From assembly GCA_021776615.1 (NCBI GenBank), contig JAJFFO010000013.1, positions 151,339 through 215,338 of the forward strand: DNA of 64,000 bases. The letters run 5' to 3'. Below the pieces are notes generated by a model, which did no database searches, was not told the origin of the DNA, and worked only from the letters and a program-made list of their open reading frames with translations. Below, one piece after another: positions 63,878 to 64,000 of this stretch. Made by a program: the position numbers and the translations under genes. Positions within the stretch are counted from its first letter, which is position 1. Each line of letters starts with the position of its first letter. The DNA is from Robiginitomaculum sp. GTDB taxonomy: Bacteria > Pseudomonadota > Alphaproteobacteria > Caulobacterales > Maricaulaceae.

Positions 63878-64000
63878 TGTAGACACCTTGTTTGGTAAAA
63901 ATGTAGCAAGGAGACTTACATGTCTGGACTGAGATACACCGAGGAATTTAAACGTGAGGCTGTGGCCCAGATCACGGATCGAGGGCATTCGGTTAAAAGC
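63878..64000 (+). mobile_element. IS3-family insertion sequence, left end
   Basis: The terminal inverted-repeat-like start TGTAGACACCTTGTTTGG is at 63878; orfA begins 42 bases in. The element inserts into the Drt3a-like gene, opposite to its direction, and continues past the window. The right end and the target duplication cannot be seen. Confidence 0.7.
63920..64000 (+). CDS. IS3-family transposase OrfA, N-terminal part
   Basis: 27 codons to the window edge from an ATG preceded by AAGGAGA. The product starts MSGLRYTEEFKREAVAQ followed by DRGHSVKS, the helix-turn-helix N terminus typical of OrfA in IS3-family elements (IS51/IS3 groups), which binds the terminal repeats. OrfB with the DDE domain would follow by frameshift outside the window. 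Confidence 0.85.
   Translation, partial: MSGLRYTEEFKREAVAQITDRGHSVKS

Larger units (their letters stand above)
43546..64000. mobile_element. Integrative mobilisable/conjugative element (left end; continues past window)
   Basis: Bounded on the left by a partial tRNA-Leu(CAA). Inside are a relaxase, MobC-like protein, oriT-like palindrome, coupling ATPase, ArdA antirestriction and many toxin-antitoxin or defence genes. Base composition is visibly more AT-rich than in the chromosome to the left. No integrase and no secretion-channel genes appear in the 20 kb seen here, so both the right end and the intact tRNA should lie beyond 64000. A second mobile element (IS3 family) sits inside it at the right edge. 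Confidence 0.75.

Noticed and set aside
63806..63988. 60-codon minus-strand frame over the IS boundary
   Set aside because: It is in a different frame from the RT, crosses the IS end and is antisense to OrfA.
1..64000. CRISPR arrays and rRNA genes
   Set aside because: I looked for regularly spaced repeats and rRNA sequence on both strands and found none; the only tRNA sequence is the partial tRNA-Leu.

Overview
The window reads as a chromosomal segment of an alphaproteobacterium with an integrated mobile element at its right end. The alphaproteobacterial assignment rests on the gene order ispG, prfA, prmC, DUF4167 and lysC next to ptsP and ubiG, a short RodZ-like protein, a SapC family protein and a DUF4149 protein. 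The genus cannot be fixed from the sequence; a marine or aquatic Hyphomonadales-like lineage is a reasonable guess only.

Positions 1 to about 43545 are ordinary, densely packed core chromosome. From left to right: AMP nucleosidase (cut by the window edge), a soluble hybrid histidine kinase, ubiX, a dTDP-4-dehydrorhamnose reductase, a PhoH ATPase, a gamma-carbonic anhydrase, ispH with a GYF_2-like partner, a lipoprotein, argS, rsmD with an rRNA pseudouridine synthase, tadA with a nitrilase, an acyl-CoA synthetase with pdxH, a J-domain protein, aroC, a glycine-zipper surface protein, aminopeptidase P, pyrF, DUF4149, DUF4167, the prmC-prfA-ispG operon, a RodZ-like protein, ptsP, lysC, ubiG, SapC, a zinc-type TonB receptor and a Zur-like repressor (with a plausible operator in front of the receptor), a degenerate receiver protein, esterase and acyl-CoA synthetase genes, and a divergent pair made of a beta-propeller/TPR protein and a CadC-like winged-helix/TPR regulator.

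At 43546-43601 lies only the 3' part of a tRNA-Leu(CAA), on the minus strand with its CCA end towards the core chromosome. To its right the DNA is visibly richer in A+T and the gene content changes completely. I read this as the left attachment site of an integrative element that runs off the window. The intact tRNA and an integrase would then lie beyond 64000. The element carries a mobilisation module (relaxase, MobC-like protein, candidate oriT, coupling ATPase and membrane partner), ArdA antirestriction, and a series of conflict genes: an AAA/DUF4143 ATPase, HipBA, a class II Fic protein, AbiEi/AbiEii, an HNH endonuclease, and a Cas4-like/DUF2779 nuclease fusion. No type IV secretion channel genes are visible, so it may be mobilisable rather than self-transmissible.

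The most interesting locus is 61061-63877: two overlapping reverse transcriptase genes matching the layout of a type 3 defence-associated RT system (DRT3), followed by a compact predicted ncRNA. The ncRNA has a (CA)4 tract, a stable hairpin and a Rho-independent terminator. The first RT gene (Drt3a-like) is cut by an IS3-family element at 63878, close to the position where its catalytic motif should be. The system is therefore probably broken in this genome, while its Drt3b-like gene and ncRNA look intact.
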